DNA from: DTKY01 sp037440765
GTDB taxonomy: Bacteria > Acidobacteriota > Terriglobia > Bryobacterales > Bryobacteraceae
Direction of reading: 5' to 3'
Assembly (NCBI GenBank): GCA_037440765.1
Contig: JBBITL010000021.1
Coordinates: 8,344 to 72,343 of the forward strand
Length of the DNA stretch: 64,000 bases
The translations under genes were made by a program, and so were the position numbers. Positions within the stretch are counted from its first letter, which is position 1; each line of letters begins with the position of its first letter. The notes beneath the pieces were generated by a model. The model searched no databases. It was not told where the DNA came from and saw nothing but the letters and a program-made list of their open reading frames with translations. Of the stretch, positions 42,366-50,871 are shown piece after piece.

Positions 42366-43270
42366 CCCAGGATGCGCTCCAGGACCGCCATGCGCACGGA
42401 GACGCCGTTTTCCACCTGGTTGAGGATGGCCGACACCTGCGAATCGGCCACCTCGGAGGCGATCTCGCGGCCGCGGTTGATGGGCCCGGGGTGCATGACG
42501 ATGGCCCCGGGCCTGGCCAGCTCAAGATGCTCCTGCCGCAGGCCGAAGCACTGGAAATACTCTCCGGCCGGGAAGGCCGCCTCGTGCTGCCGCTCCAGTT
42601 GGACGCGCAGCATCATGATGACGTCGGCGTCGCGTATGGCCTCCCGGATGTCCTGTGCGATCCTCACTCCCGGAGCGATCCGGGCCATTTCCGGCGGCAG
42701 CAGCGGGGCCGGCCCGCACAGCACGATGTCAACCCCGAACTTAGACAGCAGGTAGATGTTGGACCGCGCCACCCGGCTGTGGACGATGTCGCCGATGATG
42801 GCCACGCGCAGCCCCTCCAGCGACGAACGGACGTCCAGAATGGTCCGCGCGTCCAGGAGCGCCTGCGTGGGATGCTCGTGCGTGCCGTCGCCGGCGTTGA
42901 TTATCGGGATGGGCAGGTGCCGCGCCAGGAAGTGCGGCGCGCCCGAGGCGGCGTGGCGCATGACTATGGCGTTGGGCCGCATGGCGGCCAGCGTGTTCAG
43001 CGTGTCCACCAGCGACTCGCCCTTGCTGAGGCTGGACCCGGAGGCGGTGATGGAGACGGCGTCGGCGCCCAGGCGTTTGGCCGCGATCTCGAAGCTGATC
43101 CGCGTTCGGGTGGACGCCTCGAAGAACAGGTTGACGATCATGCGCCCTTTCAGGATGTCCAGCCGCTTGAAGCAGTGATCCTGCATGGGCTGGTAGTCCT
43201 TGGCGCGGTTGAGAATGACTTCGATCTCCTCGCGCGGGAGTTCCTCGATCCCCAACAGGCCTGCCGGCAT
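42362..43270 (-). CDS. pyrB: Aspartate carbamoyltransferase catalytic subunit
   Basis: Forms carbamoyl-aspartate from carbamoyl phosphate and aspartate. The 302-residue protein has the carbamoyl-phosphate loop FFEASTRTRISFE, SLSKGESLVDT, and NAGDGTHEHPTQALLD and MHPGPINRGREI. No regulatory-chain gene (pyrI) is present. The gene follows pyrR with three bases between and overlaps pyrC, making a pyrR-pyrB-pyrC operon. Confidence 0.96.
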   Translation of the reverse strand: MPAGLLGIEELPREEIEVILNRAKDYQPMQDHCFKRLDILKGRMIVNLFFEASTRTRISFEIAAKRLGADAVSITASGSSLSKGESLVDTLNTLAAMRPNAIVMRHAASGAPHFLARHLPIPIINAGDGTHEHPTQALLDARTILDVRSSLEGLRVAIIGDIVHSRVARSNIYLLSKFGVDIVLCGPAPLLPPEMARIAPGVRIAQDIREAIRDADVIMMLRVQLERQHEAAFPAGEYFQCFGLRQEHLELARPGAIVMHPGPINRGREIASEVADSQVSAILNQVENGVSVRMAVLERILG

Positions 43271-43273
43271 GCC

Positions 43274-43828
43274 CTATCCCTCCACGCATTCGACCAGCAG
43301 CACTTTTTCCGTCTGGTCGGTTTCCTGGAACTTCACCTCTATGATTTCCGTGCCGGTGGTTTCCACCGTCCTGCCGATGTAACGGGCCTCGATCGGCAAC
43401 TCGCGGTGTCCGCGGTCGATCAGAACCAGCAGTTGTACCCGGGCCGGACGCCCGTGGTCGAACAGGGCATCCAGGGCGGCTCGGACGGTGCGCCCGGTGT
43501 AGAGCACGTCGTCCATGAGGATCACGTCCTTGCCGTCCACCCGGAACCCGATCTCGGTGGTGTTCAGCACCGGGCGGTCGGCGATGGTGGAGAGGTCGTC
43601 ACGATACAGGCTGATGTCGAGCACGCCCACGGGAACCTCTCTGTTTTCCAGTTCCCGGATCCTGGATGCCAGCCGCCGGGCTATCGGGACGCCGCGCCGG
43701 CGGATGCCGATGAAAGCCAGTCTGTCCAGGTCAGTTGTGCGCTCCAGAACCTCGTAGGCAAGCCGGACCATGGTCCGCTCGATCTGGGAGGCGCTCATGA
43801 GCTGTGACTTCTCGCGTGTCTGTGGCAT
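43274..43828 (-). CDS. pyrR: Bifunctional pyrimidine regulator / uracil phosphoribosyltransferase
   Basis: The 184-residue protein senses UMP and binds pyr leader RNA; it also has weak uracil phosphoribosyltransferase activity. It has the PRPP loop VILMDDVLYTGRTVRAALDA, LAFIGIRRRGVPIARRLA and VLIDRGHRELPIEARYIG. ATG 43828 is preferred over an upstream start because it gives the usual family length. It heads the pyrRBC operon. I could not identify a convincing PyrR-binding attenuator in the short leader before it (43829-43917 is shared with the divergent hom gene). Confidence 0.95.
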   Translation of the reverse strand: MPQTREKSQLMSASQIERTMVRLAYEVLERTTDLDRLAFIGIRRRGVPIARRLASRIRELENREVPVGVLDISLYRDDLSTIADRPVLNTTEIGFRVDGKDVILMDDVLYTGRTVRAALDALFDHGRPARVQLLVLIDRGHRELPIEARYIGRTVETTGTEIIEVKFQETDQTEKVLLVECVEG

Positions 43829-43903
43829 AGGCGCAGGTGGCGGTAATCGTTTCACAGGTTATCACAATCCCCTTTGACCGCCGGCCGGTCCGCCGGCTGC
43901 TGC

Positions 43904-43920
43904 TATCATGGCCTGTTATG
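43904..43920 (+). promoter_or_regulatory. -10 box directly before the homoserine dehydrogenase start
   Basis: TATCAT at 43904-43909 lies eight bases before the ATG at 43918. A TTGACC at 43874-43879 exists but the spacer of 24 bases is too long for normal use. The position suggests a very short or absent leader, similar to other genes in this window. Confidence 0.4.
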
Positions 43921-45222
43921 AAGGACGTTGGCGTCGGAATCGTCGGTCTCGGTAACGTAGGCTCGGGAGCGCTAACCATCCTGGCCGGGAACGCCGGGCA
44001 GATTGCGCTCAAGCTGGGATTCCGGCTGCTCGTCCGGATTGTCTCGAGTCTGGACGCCGATACCAGGGTCCTGCCGGAGTCCCTTGGCGCGGTGGAGAGG
44101 ACCCTTGACTGGCGCCGCGTGGCAACTCACCCGGAAGTGGACATAGTAGTGGAGCTGGTGGGCGGCGCGGGCGTCGCGCGCGAGATCCTGGAAACGGCGA
44201 TCGATCACCGCAAGTCCGTCGTCACCGCCAACAAGGAACTGATGGCGCTGTGCGGGCCGGACCTCTGGGACCGGGCCATTGGGGCGGGAGTGAACGTGGC
44301 CATGGAGGCCAGCGTGGCCGGCGGCATTCCCATACACGCCGTTCTGCGCGAGGGCATCTCGGGCGACCGCGTGGAGGCGCTCTACGGGATCCTGAACGGC
44401 ACCAGCAATTTCATTCTCACCGAGATGGAGAAGCGAGGCCAACCGCTCGACAGCGTGCTCGCCCAGGCTCAGCGCCGGGGCTACGCCGAAGCCGACCCGA
44501 GCGCCGACATCGACGGCCACGACGCGCGCTCCAAGCTGGCGATCCTGTCGGCTCTGGCCTTCGGCGAGCGCATCACGCCGTCGGACATCTACACGGAGGG
44601 CATACGGCGCATCTCCCAGATCGATTTCCAGTACGCTCACCAGCTCGGCCACACCATACGCCTGCTGGCGGCGGCCAGGCTGACGCCGGACGGGTTGGTG
44701 CTCTCGGTGCGGCCGGCCCTGATTCCGGATTCCACGATTCTGGCGAGCGTGCGGGGCTCCTACAACGCCGTGTGGGTGAAGGGGCACTACGGCGAGGACA
44801 CCTTCTACTACGGGCGCGGCGCCGGGTCGCGGCCCACCGGAGTGGCCGTGGTGAGCGACCTGATGAGGGTGGCCCGCGAGATCCGCTTCGGCAGCCCGGC
44901 GCGTGTGTCGCCCTTCGCGCACGAGAGGCTGGGAGAGTACAATCCCATCCCGGTCACTCGCCAGCGGCGGGCCTACTACCTGCGGTTTCGCGTGGTGGAC
45001 CGGCCCGGCATCATCGCGGCGCTGGCGGGAATCCTGGCCGAGCGGCACATCAGCCTGGACGCGGTTTTGCAGCTCCCCTGTGAGGACAAACAGGCGGTTC
45101 CATTCGTGATCACGGTGGAGCCCACCAGCGAACAGGCGGTGCGCGAGGCGGTGGAGAAGATGTCGGGCCTGGACTTCCTGCTGGAGCCCCCCCTGGCTAT
45201 GCCGATGGAGACGGGGCTGTAG
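43918..45222 (+). CDS. hom: Homoserine dehydrogenase with C-terminal ACT domain
   Basis: Reduces aspartate semialdehyde to homoserine, feeding threonine and methionine. The 434-residue protein has VGIVGLGNVGSGALTIL (NADPH), VVTANKELMA, the substrate region GILNGTSNFILTEME and SDIDGHDARSKLAIL. The final 80 residues form an ACT domain (LRFRVVDRPGIIAALAG) that usually binds threonine for feedback control. ATG 43918 is chosen because the Rossmann fold follows closely. Its 3' end overlaps the thiE gene on the other strand by 26 bases. Confidence 0.95.
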   Translation: MKDVGVGIVGLGNVGSGALTILAGNAGQIALKLGFRLLVRIVSSLDADTRVLPESLGAVERTLDWRRVATHPEVDIVVELVGGAGVAREILETAIDHRKSVVTANKELMALCGPDLWDRAIGAGVNVAMEASVAGGIPIHAVLREGISGDRVEALYGILNGTSNFILTEMEKRGQPLDSVLAQAQRRGYAEADPSADIDGHDARSKLAILSALAFGERITPSDIYTEGIRRISQIDFQYAHQLGHTIRLLAAARLTPDGLVLSVRPALIPDSTILASVRGSYNAVWVKGHYGEDTFYYGRGAGSRPTGVAVVSDLMRVAREIRFGSPARVSPFAHERLGEYNPIPVTRQRRAYYLRFRVVDRPGIIAALAGILAERHISLDAVLQLPCEDKQAVPFVITVEPTSEQAVREAVEKMSGLDFLLEPPLAMPMETGL

Positions 45223-45859
45223 CGGAGAACTGCTCGCGCCAGATCTTCTGCAGCGCCCGTATGGCGGATTCCGGATCCGGGCTGAGGTTGACCGCGCGCA
45301 GCACGCAGAAGTTCACCGCGCCGTGGCGTAGAACCGCGGCGAGATTCCCGGCATCGATGCCACCGATGGCCACGGCTGTAAGCGGGCTTGCCCGCACAAT
45401 GCGGCCCATTCGCTCCAGGCCGACCGTGGGGTCCGGCTTCTCCTTGGTCGGGGTAGGGAAGACCGGGCCGACGCCGATGTAGTCCGGCGCCAGCAGCCGC
45501 GCGCCCAGTTCCTGCTCCTCGTTGTGCGTCGAGAGCCCGAAGATTTTGCCCGGTGCGGGCCAGCGCCGGCGCGCTTCGGCCAGTCCCATGTCGTCCTGGC
45601 CCAGGTGCACGCCGTCGGCATCCACCTCGGCGGCGATGTCCACGTCATCGTTCACGATGAAACGGGTGCCGCTGCCGGAGGTGATGCGCCTCAGGCGGCG
45701 CGCCTGCTCCAGCACCTCCCCGCGCGGCCGCTGCTTCATGCGCAGTTGCAGGTAGCGGACCCCGGACCGCACCGCGGCTTCGCCGCAAGCTTCATACCCG
45801 GTTACCGGATCGGTGAGCACCAGGTAGAGACCGAAGGACTCCCGGACGGGGACGCTCAC
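45197..45859 (-). CDS. thiE: Thiamine-phosphate synthase
   Basis: Joins the pyrimidine and thiazole moieties to thiamine phosphate. The 220-residue TIM barrel has YLQLRMKQRPRGEVLEQARR, FIVNDDVDIAAEVDADGVHL and GQDDMGLAEARRRWPAPG, the pyrophosphate-binding region GVGPVFPTPTKEKPDPTVG, and AIGGIDAGNLAAVL. It starts at GTG 45859 (GTGA overlap with thiH). It is the last gene of the thi operon and runs into the end of hom on the opposite strand. Confidence 0.95.
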   Translation of the reverse strand: MSVPVRESFGLYLVLTDPVTGYEACGEAAVRSGVRYLQLRMKQRPRGEVLEQARRLRRITSGSGTRFIVNDDVDIAAEVDADGVHLGQDDMGLAEARRRWPAPGKIFGLSTHNEEQELGARLLAPDYIGVGPVFPTPTKEKPDPTVGLERMGRIVRASPLTAVAIGGIDAGNLAAVLRHGAVNFCVLRAVNLSPDPESAIRALQKIWREQFSATAPSPSA

Positions 45860-46995
45860 GAGGCCATCCCCACGGAAGCCGGCGAATCCCGATAGACGCT
45901 GTCCCAGTTCTTGAACACCGGTTGCAGGCCCCTGGCCTCCAGCGCGGCGCAGAACGTGGCCACATCCCGTTCGTCGCTGGTCTCGAACTGCCCGCCGGAG
46001 GGCGCGGTGTCCAGGTGGTAGCCGCCGACAGTGGTTCGGCTGGCGACGCTCATCCTGGAAATGCCGACCCCCGCCATGCCGTCCCGGAAGCGGCGGCTCT
46101 CGCGGGTCGAGAGCACCAGTGGCACATCGGGCAGCGAAATGCGGAAGGCGAAGATGATCTGAGCCAGCAGGCTCTCGCTCACCGGGAACTCGGGCGTGTA
46201 GCCTCCGGGTTCGGGCCGCAGGCGCGGGAAGGAGACGGTCACGCCGCCCTTCCAGAACCGCCGCAACAGGTGCTTGGCATGCCGGTAGAGGCAGAGCGCG
46301 TCGTAGACCGGGTCGCCCAGCCCGAGCAGCGCGCCCAGTCCCACCGTGCGGATGCCGCCGGCCAGCGCGCGCGCCGGGGCTTCCAGGCGGCATGTGTAGT
46401 CGCGCTTCCGGCCCCAGCGGTGGACATGCTCGTAGCGCGCCGGGTCGTAGGTCTCCTGGTAGATGGTGACCCCCGTGCATCCGGCCCCGGCCAGCTCCCT
46501 GTACTCTCTTTCGGACATCGCGAACGCTTCCACCGAGACAGAGTGAAACCGGCTGGCGGTGAGAGCGACCAGGGCGCTCAGGCGGGCGTGGTCCTCCGGA
46601 GCGGCGCGTTCGCCCGTGAGCAGCAGGATCTCCTCAAGGCCGAGTGATTTCAGGGCGGACAGTTCCGCCTCCACCTCCTGCGGCGTCAGCCTGTGCCGCT
46701 CGATTACGCGGTCGGAGGCGAAGCCGCAGTAAGTGCAGCCGGAGGGGCAATAGTTGTAGAGATACAGCGGCGCGTAGAGCGATATGGCGCGCCCGAAGTG
46801 CCGGCGCGTCAGCGCGAGCGAGCGGCGGGCCAGGGACTCCACAAGACCGCCGGCCGCCGGCGAGATGAGCGCGGCGAACTCGCGGAGGCCGGGGTCCTCA
46901 GCCGCCAGGGCTCGCTCGACGGCGTCCCGGCTCGCGTTCCTTGCCAGTTCAAGCCAGGGATGGGGGTTGAGCCATGCTGGCGCCTGGGCGGTCAC
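45856..46995 (-). CDS. thiH: 2-iminoacetate synthase ThiH (radical SAM)
   Basis: Cleaves tyrosine by a radical mechanism to give dehydroglycine for the thiazole ring. The 379-residue enzyme has the radical SAM cluster CPSGCTYCGF, then EEILLLTGERA, ETYDPARYEHVH and GLGALLGLGDPVYDAL, all typical of ThiH. It starts at GTG 46995 and overlaps thiG by four bases. The anaerobic-type route (ThiH rather than ThiO) is used here. Confidence 0.95.
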   Translation of the reverse strand: MTAQAPAWLNPHPWLELARNASRDAVERALAAEDPGLREFAALISPAAGGLVESLARRSLALTRRHFGRAISLYAPLYLYNYCPSGCTYCGFASDRVIERHRLTPQEVEAELSALKSLGLEEILLLTGERAAPEDHARLSALVALTASRFHSVSVEAFAMSEREYRELAGAGCTGVTIYQETYDPARYEHVHRWGRKRDYTCRLEAPARALAGGIRTVGLGALLGLGDPVYDALCLYRHAKHLLRRFWKGGVTVSFPRLRPEPGGYTPEFPVSESLLAQIIFAFRISLPDVPLVLSTRESRRFRDGMAGVGISRMSVASRTTVGGYHLDTAPSGGQFETSDERDVATFCAALEARGLQPVFKNWDSVYRDSPASVGMAS

Positions 46996-47777
46996 TTCGC
47001 TCCACCGGCCAGGAAGGCGGTCAACGGGCTGGTGGGGACGGCCGTCTCGCTCCTGGGCATCAGCCCCGCGTTGAAGGCGTCGCGGCCCGCCCGGACGGCC
47101 GCTGCAAACGCCCGCGCCATCAGTTCCGGGTCCTCGGCCGCGGCGATGGCGCTGTTGACCAGCACGGCCGAGCCGCCCAGTTCCATGGTGTGCGCGGCCT
47201 CCGAGGGAGAACGCAGCCCGGCGTCGACGATCACCGGTACCGTGGAGTCCCGGATGATCAGCCTGAGCATGGAGAGCGTGGTCAGCCCCTGGCCGGTGCC
47301 GATGGCGGCGCCAAGCGGCATGACGGCCGCGCACCCCACATCTTCCAGACGCTTGGCGAGAACGGGGTCGGCTGAGATGTAGGGCAGCACGAAGAAGCCC
47401 TCTTTGACCAGAATCCTGGCGGCCTGGTAGGTCTCGATCGGGTCGGGCAGGAGGTGGTGGGGGTTCGGGTGGATCTCCAGCTTCACGAACGGGCTATTGC
47501 TCAGCTCGCGCCCCAGCACGGCCGCCTTCACCGCCTCCGTGGCGTCCATGGCGCCGGAGGTGTTTGGAACCAGCGTTACGTCCTCCAGCGCGGCCAGCGG
47601 CCCGAGCAGGTCGTCCTGTGGCCGGCCCGGGTGAAAACGGCGCAGCGCCACCGTCACCAGTTGCGTCCCGGAGGCCCGGACCGCGCCGAGCATGGCGCTC
47701 ATGCCGGAAAACTTGCCGGTGCCGAGAATCAGTCTGGAGGAGAAGACGCGGTCGCCGAGCCTGAGGCCGTCGTTCAT
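46992..47777 (-). CDS. thiG: Thiazole synthase ThiG
   Basis: Condenses deoxyxylulose phosphate, dehydroglycine and ThiS thiocarboxylate into the thiazole. The 261-residue TIM barrel has FSSRLILGTGKFSG, the Schiff-base Lys region PFVKLEIHPNPHHLLPD, and VIVDAGLRSPSEAAHTMELG followed by GSAVLVNSAIAAAEDP. thiS lies three bases upstream. The next gene, thiH, overlaps it. Confidence 0.96.
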   Translation of the reverse strand: MNDGLRLGDRVFSSRLILGTGKFSGMSAMLGAVRASGTQLVTVALRRFHPGRPQDDLLGPLAALEDVTLVPNTSGAMDATEAVKAAVLGRELSNSPFVKLEIHPNPHHLLPDPIETYQAARILVKEGFFVLPYISADPVLAKRLEDVGCAAVMPLGAAIGTGQGLTTLSMLRLIIRDSTVPVIVDAGLRSPSEAAHTMELGGSAVLVNSAIAAAEDPELMARAFAAAVRAGRDAFNAGLMPRSETAVPTSPLTAFLAGGAK

Positions 47778-47780
47778 GCG

Positions 47781-47981
47781 CTAGCCTCCCGCGGCGATGG
47801 TCAGCAGTTCCACCTGGTCGCCTTCGCGCAGGCGGATGGCGTCCCACGCCTTCCTGGGGACCACCTCGCCGTTGACCATTACCGCCGTGCGCAGCGGTTG
47901 CGCCTGATACTCCCGCAGCAGTTCTTCGATGGCGCCCTGGCCTTCGTGGTTGTGGCTGTCGCCGTTGACGATGAGATTCAT
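47781..47981 (-). CDS. thiS: Sulfur carrier protein ThiS
   Basis: A 66-residue ubiquitin-fold protein ending in the essential Gly-Gly (LLTIAAGG), which is adenylated and converted to a thiocarboxylate for thiazole synthesis. It is the first gene of thiS-thiG-thiH-thiE. TAGAAT on the minus strand near 48020 could be its -10 box, giving a leader of about 30-40 bases. I looked for a TPP riboswitch in that leader and found none. Confidence 0.92.
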   Translation of the reverse strand: MNLIVNGDSHNHEGQGAIEELLREYQAQPLRTAVMVNGEVVPRKAWDAIRLREGDQVELLTIAAGG

Positions 47982-48027
47982 CTGGTACTCCGAACAGCAC
48001 CGCCCCGCTTCTGCTCTCTATTCTAGC

Positions 48028-48048
48028 GCCGCCAGAAGTGTTGGCGGC
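48028..48048. promoter_or_regulatory. Inverted repeat between the thi operon and tRNA-Ser promoters
   Basis: GCCGCCA (48028-48034) and TGGCGGC (48042-48048) form a perfect seven-base inverted repeat with a seven-base spacer in the 110-base gap between thiS and tRNA-Ser. It overlaps the likely -35 element of the tRNA (TTGGCG at 48041-48046) and sits just before the likely -10 of the thi operon. It could be an operator or only a hairpin. Confidence 0.35.
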
Positions 48049-48070
48049 ATCCGGCGGGTTGTGCTAGGAT
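48041..48070 (+). promoter_or_regulatory. Possible promoter of tRNA-Ser
   Basis: TTGGCG at 48041-48046 and TAGGAT at 48065-48070 with an 18-base spacer. The predicted start would lie about 17 bases before the tRNA 5' end at 48094. Both boxes deviate from consensus, so this is tentative. Confidence 0.42.
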
Positions 48071-48093
48071 CGGTATCGTCCCACCGACGCTGC

Positions 48094-48187
<94 letters not shown>

Positions 48188-48292
48188 GCCTTGAGTTTAC
48201 ACATCGTTTGCAAGGCCATCCTCGACACCGCGCGCCGGTCGTGATTCTGTGCAACTAACTCAGAGGCGGCTCCCGGCCGCATAAGGACGACC

Positions 48293-49375
48293 ATGAGCAA
48301 GCGTAACTGCCTGGTATGTGCGGCTTGCGCCCTCTTCATCGCGGCCGCGCTTTCCCCTCAGATCCCCAATGTCACGGCGGCGCTCGATGCCGGGGCGCTG
48401 ACTCCCAACCTCGCGCCGGGCTCGGTCTTCGCGGTGAAGGGGACCGGACTCAGCGCCGCAGGGTTCTTTCAGCCGGGAGTGTTGCCGTACCCGGCTGTCC
48501 TGAACGGCGTGCGCATCCCCCTCACGCCGGCCTCCGGCGGCGCGGCGGTCGACATGATGATGGTGTACGACTACAATATCGGAGGCGTCAACCAGCTGGC
48601 GGCCGTCATTCCCTCGACGGTCCCTCCCGGTGACTACGATGTGCGCGTCATCAACGGCGAGGCCACAAGCGCCCCCTTCCGCACAACGGTCCTGGCGAGG
48701 AAGCCTGGGATCGTGACGGCGGACGCCAGCGGCTCCGGCATGGCCCAGGCAACCCTGGAGGGGAGGCTCATTCTGCAACGGGACCCGGTCATGGGGAAGA
48801 TCGGCGACTTCGATGCGCGCCCGGCGCACCCCGGCGACCGGATGGACCTCTGGGGCACCGGACCGGGCGCCGACGTTGCGGCGGATAGCGGCGCCGGAAC
48901 TCCCGGCTACGGGATGGACCCGGGCGCATTCACGGTCACCGGCCCCGGCGCATCCGCGGTGGGCGCGTTCCGCGGGAACTTCGCAGTTCCACCTGAGTAC
49001 ATGGTCGCCGGCACGGACGCCTTCAAGACGGTCAACCGGGCTTCGGGCCTCGCGGTCACCTGGACCGGAGGCGATCCCGACACGCTGGTCTTCATCAGTG
49101 GTTCGAGCTTCACCACTTCGGCGAGCGGCGTAACCACCAGCGCGACGTTTCAATGCTGCGAGAACAACACAGCGGGGCGGAGCACGGTGCCCGTGTCCGT
49201 GCTGCAACAGCTTCCGGCCAGTTCGACCTTTTCGGCCGGTCCGGTAACGGTCGTCATGCCCGGCAGCCCGGGTGTGAGTTCCATAAGCGAACAGGTCCGC
49301 GCACCGGCGCCGGGCATCGACATCTTCTCGCTGGCGAGCTCCTACAACTACTCGTTCACCTTGATTTACCAGTAG
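48293..49375 (+). CDS. Secreted Solibacter-type protein (TIGR03437-like)
   Basis: A 360-residue protein with a signal peptide (to about residue 23). It begins with PNVTAALDAGALTPNLAPGSVFAVKGTGLS, an opening shared by many acidobacterial IPT-like proteins; quoted in part as AGALTPNLAPGS. Further segments are VNQLAAVIPSTVPPGDYDVR, FRTTVLARKPGIVTADASGSG and PGDRMDLWGTGPGAD, which match the C-terminal module repeated in secreted Solibacter proteins. It is probably a cell-surface binding protein. No enzymatic residues are visible. It stands alone between tRNA-Ser and galT. Confidence 0.72.
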   Translation: MSKRNCLVCAACALFIAAALSPQIPNVTAALDAGALTPNLAPGSVFAVKGTGLSAAGFFQPGVLPYPAVLNGVRIPLTPASGGAAVDMMMVYDYNIGGVNQLAAVIPSTVPPGDYDVRVINGEATSAPFRTTVLARKPGIVTADASGSGMAQATLEGRLILQRDPVMGKIGDFDARPAHPGDRMDLWGTGPGADVAADSGAGTPGYGMDPGAFTVTGPGASAVGAFRGNFAVPPEYMVAGTDAFKTVNRASGLAVTWTGGDPDTLVFISGSSFTTSASGVTTSATFQCCENNTAGRSTVPVSVLQQLPASSTFSAGPVTVVMPGSPGVSSISEQVRAPAPGIDIFSLASSYNYSFTLIYQ

Positions 49376-49420
49376 CCGGAGAGAAGGCAGGCGGACGCCG
49401 CTGGGGCGCGCCGCCACCGG

Positions 49421-50425
49421 TCAGACGAGGCCGACCTCGCGCAGGAAGCGCGCGGCCTCCTCGGGCGGCGTGGGATTGACATGGAAGCCTGTCCCCCACT
49501 CGAAGCCCGCCACTCGCGTCAGCACGGGAACGAACTCCACGTGCCAGTGGTAGTGCGCCATGGCGCCCTCCTGCACTGGCGCGCTGTGGATCATCAGGCT
49601 GTAGGCGGGCCGCTCCAGGACTTTGCCGATCTTACGGATCATCGCCCGCAGCGTCCAGCCGAGGTTTCTGACCTCCGGTATGTCGACGCCCTCGAAGTGA
49701 GAGGCGTGCTTCTTGGGGACGATCCAGGTCTCGAAGGCGAAGCGGGAGGCATAGGGGCACAGGGCCAGATAGTGCTCTGTCTCCAGAACGACGCGCGCGC
49801 CGCTTTCCCCCTCCTGGCGCAGCATGTCGCAGTAGATGCAGCGCTCACGGTAGTCGAAGTGGCGCTTGGAGCCGTCCAGTTCCTCAAGCGCGCGCTTTGG
49901 AATCACCGGCAGGGCGATGATCTGGGAGTGGGTGTGTTCCAGGTTTGCGCCGGCCGCCTCGCCGTGCGTCTTGAACACGGTGATGTGGCGCAGGCGGACA
50001 TCCTTGCGAAGATCCAGGATGCGGTCGCGCGAGGCCCAGAAGACATCCTCCACCTGTTTCTCGGTCAGATCGCCCAGGGTGAGCGAATGGTCCGGAGTCT
50101 CGATGACGACTTCGTGGGCCCCCACGCCGTTCATCTTGTCGTAGATCCCATCGCCCAACCGGTTGAGTTCGCCCTCGACCCGCAACACGGGCAATTTGTT
50201 GGGGATCACCCGCAGAGACCAGCCGTTCGAATTGGGAAGGCCCCCGCCGGGCCGGTACGCCAGGACCTCGGGCGGGGTTTTATCCTCGTGCCCGGGGCAG
50301 AAGGGGCAGAAGCGTCCGCCCACGGGAACGACGTGCTCGCGGATGAAGTCGGCCGGCCGCATGGCGCGGTCCGAGGCAATGATCACCCAGCGGCCGGTCA
50401 CTGGGTCTTTGCGCAACTCAGGCAA
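49421..50425 (-). CDS. galT: Galactose-1-phosphate uridylyltransferase
   Basis: Exchanges UDP between glucose and galactose phosphates. The 334-residue protein has the zinc-binding FCPFCPGHEDKTPPE, LEHTHSQIIALPVIPK with the active-site His-x-His-x-Gln, and the second histidine cluster AHYHWHVEFVPV. The start overlaps the end of yraN by 28 bases, so it is in an operon with yraN and the methyltransferase. It could also act on other sugar-1-phosphates used in surface polysaccharide. Confidence 0.92.
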   Translation of the reverse strand: MPELRKDPVTGRWVIIASDRAMRPADFIREHVVPVGGRFCPFCPGHEDKTPPEVLAYRPGGGLPNSNGWSLRVIPNKLPVLRVEGELNRLGDGIYDKMNGVGAHEVVIETPDHSLTLGDLTEKQVEDVFWASRDRILDLRKDVRLRHITVFKTHGEAAGANLEHTHSQIIALPVIPKRALEELDGSKRHFDYRERCIYCDMLRQEGESGARVVLETEHYLALCPYASRFAFETWIVPKKHASHFEGVDIPEVRNLGWTLRAMIRKIGKVLERPAYSLMIHSAPVQEGAMAHYHWHVEFVPVLTRVAGFEWGTGFHVNPTPPEEAARFLREVGLV

Positions 50426-50871
50426 GGGGGCACTCCTCCTGCTGGCGAGATTCGCCGGGTCCTGTCCCTGGCGTGCATGAGCGCCGGCGGATCGGCCAGT
50501 ACCACGCTCACTGTGTCAAATCGGACGCGCCGCCACTCGACGTTAGCGCGGCGGGCGTACTCGCGGGCGGCGCGAACCAGGGCCATGCGCTTCTCGCCGT
50601 CTATGGCGCGGTCCGGGGCGCCGAACTCATCGGTGCTGCGGGACTTGACCTCGACGAAAACCAGGGTGTCGCGCTCCCAGGCCACCAGGTCGATCTCGCC
50701 GGCCCCGGAGCGGGCGCGATAATTGCGCGCCACCACGCGGAAGCCCTTTTCCTGGAGCAGACGATGGACGAGATCCTCCCCGCGGCGGCCCGAGGCCAGA
50801 TCGCGCGGCCAGACGCGCCGGCGAGCCCTGTGACGGAGCGAATCCACGGCCTTAAGAAGCAGACGAATCAC
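50398..50871 (-). CDS. YraN family (UPF0102) nuclease-like protein
   Basis: A 157-residue cytoplasmic protein. The restriction-endonuclease-like core has GRRGEDLVHRLLQEKGFRVV, RNYRARSGAGEIDLVAW and VFVEVKSR (the E-x-K of the metal site). Its cellular function is unknown. GTG 50871 overlaps the stop of the upstream methyltransferase. The last 28 bases overlap galT, an unusually long same-strand overlap. Confidence 0.85.
   Translation of the reverse strand: MIRLLLKAVDSLRHRARRRVWPRDLASGRRGEDLVHRLLQEKGFRVVARNYRARSGAGEIDLVAWERDTLVFVEVKSRSTDEFGAPDRAIDGEKRMALVRAAREYARRANVEWRRVRFDTVSVVLADPPALMHARDRTRRISPAGGVPPCLSCAKTQ

Noticed and set aside
43829..43917. PyrR-binding attenuator in the pyrR leader
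   Set aside because: The gap is 89 bases and contains a GC-rich direct repeat but no terminator/antiterminator pair that I could fold by eye.
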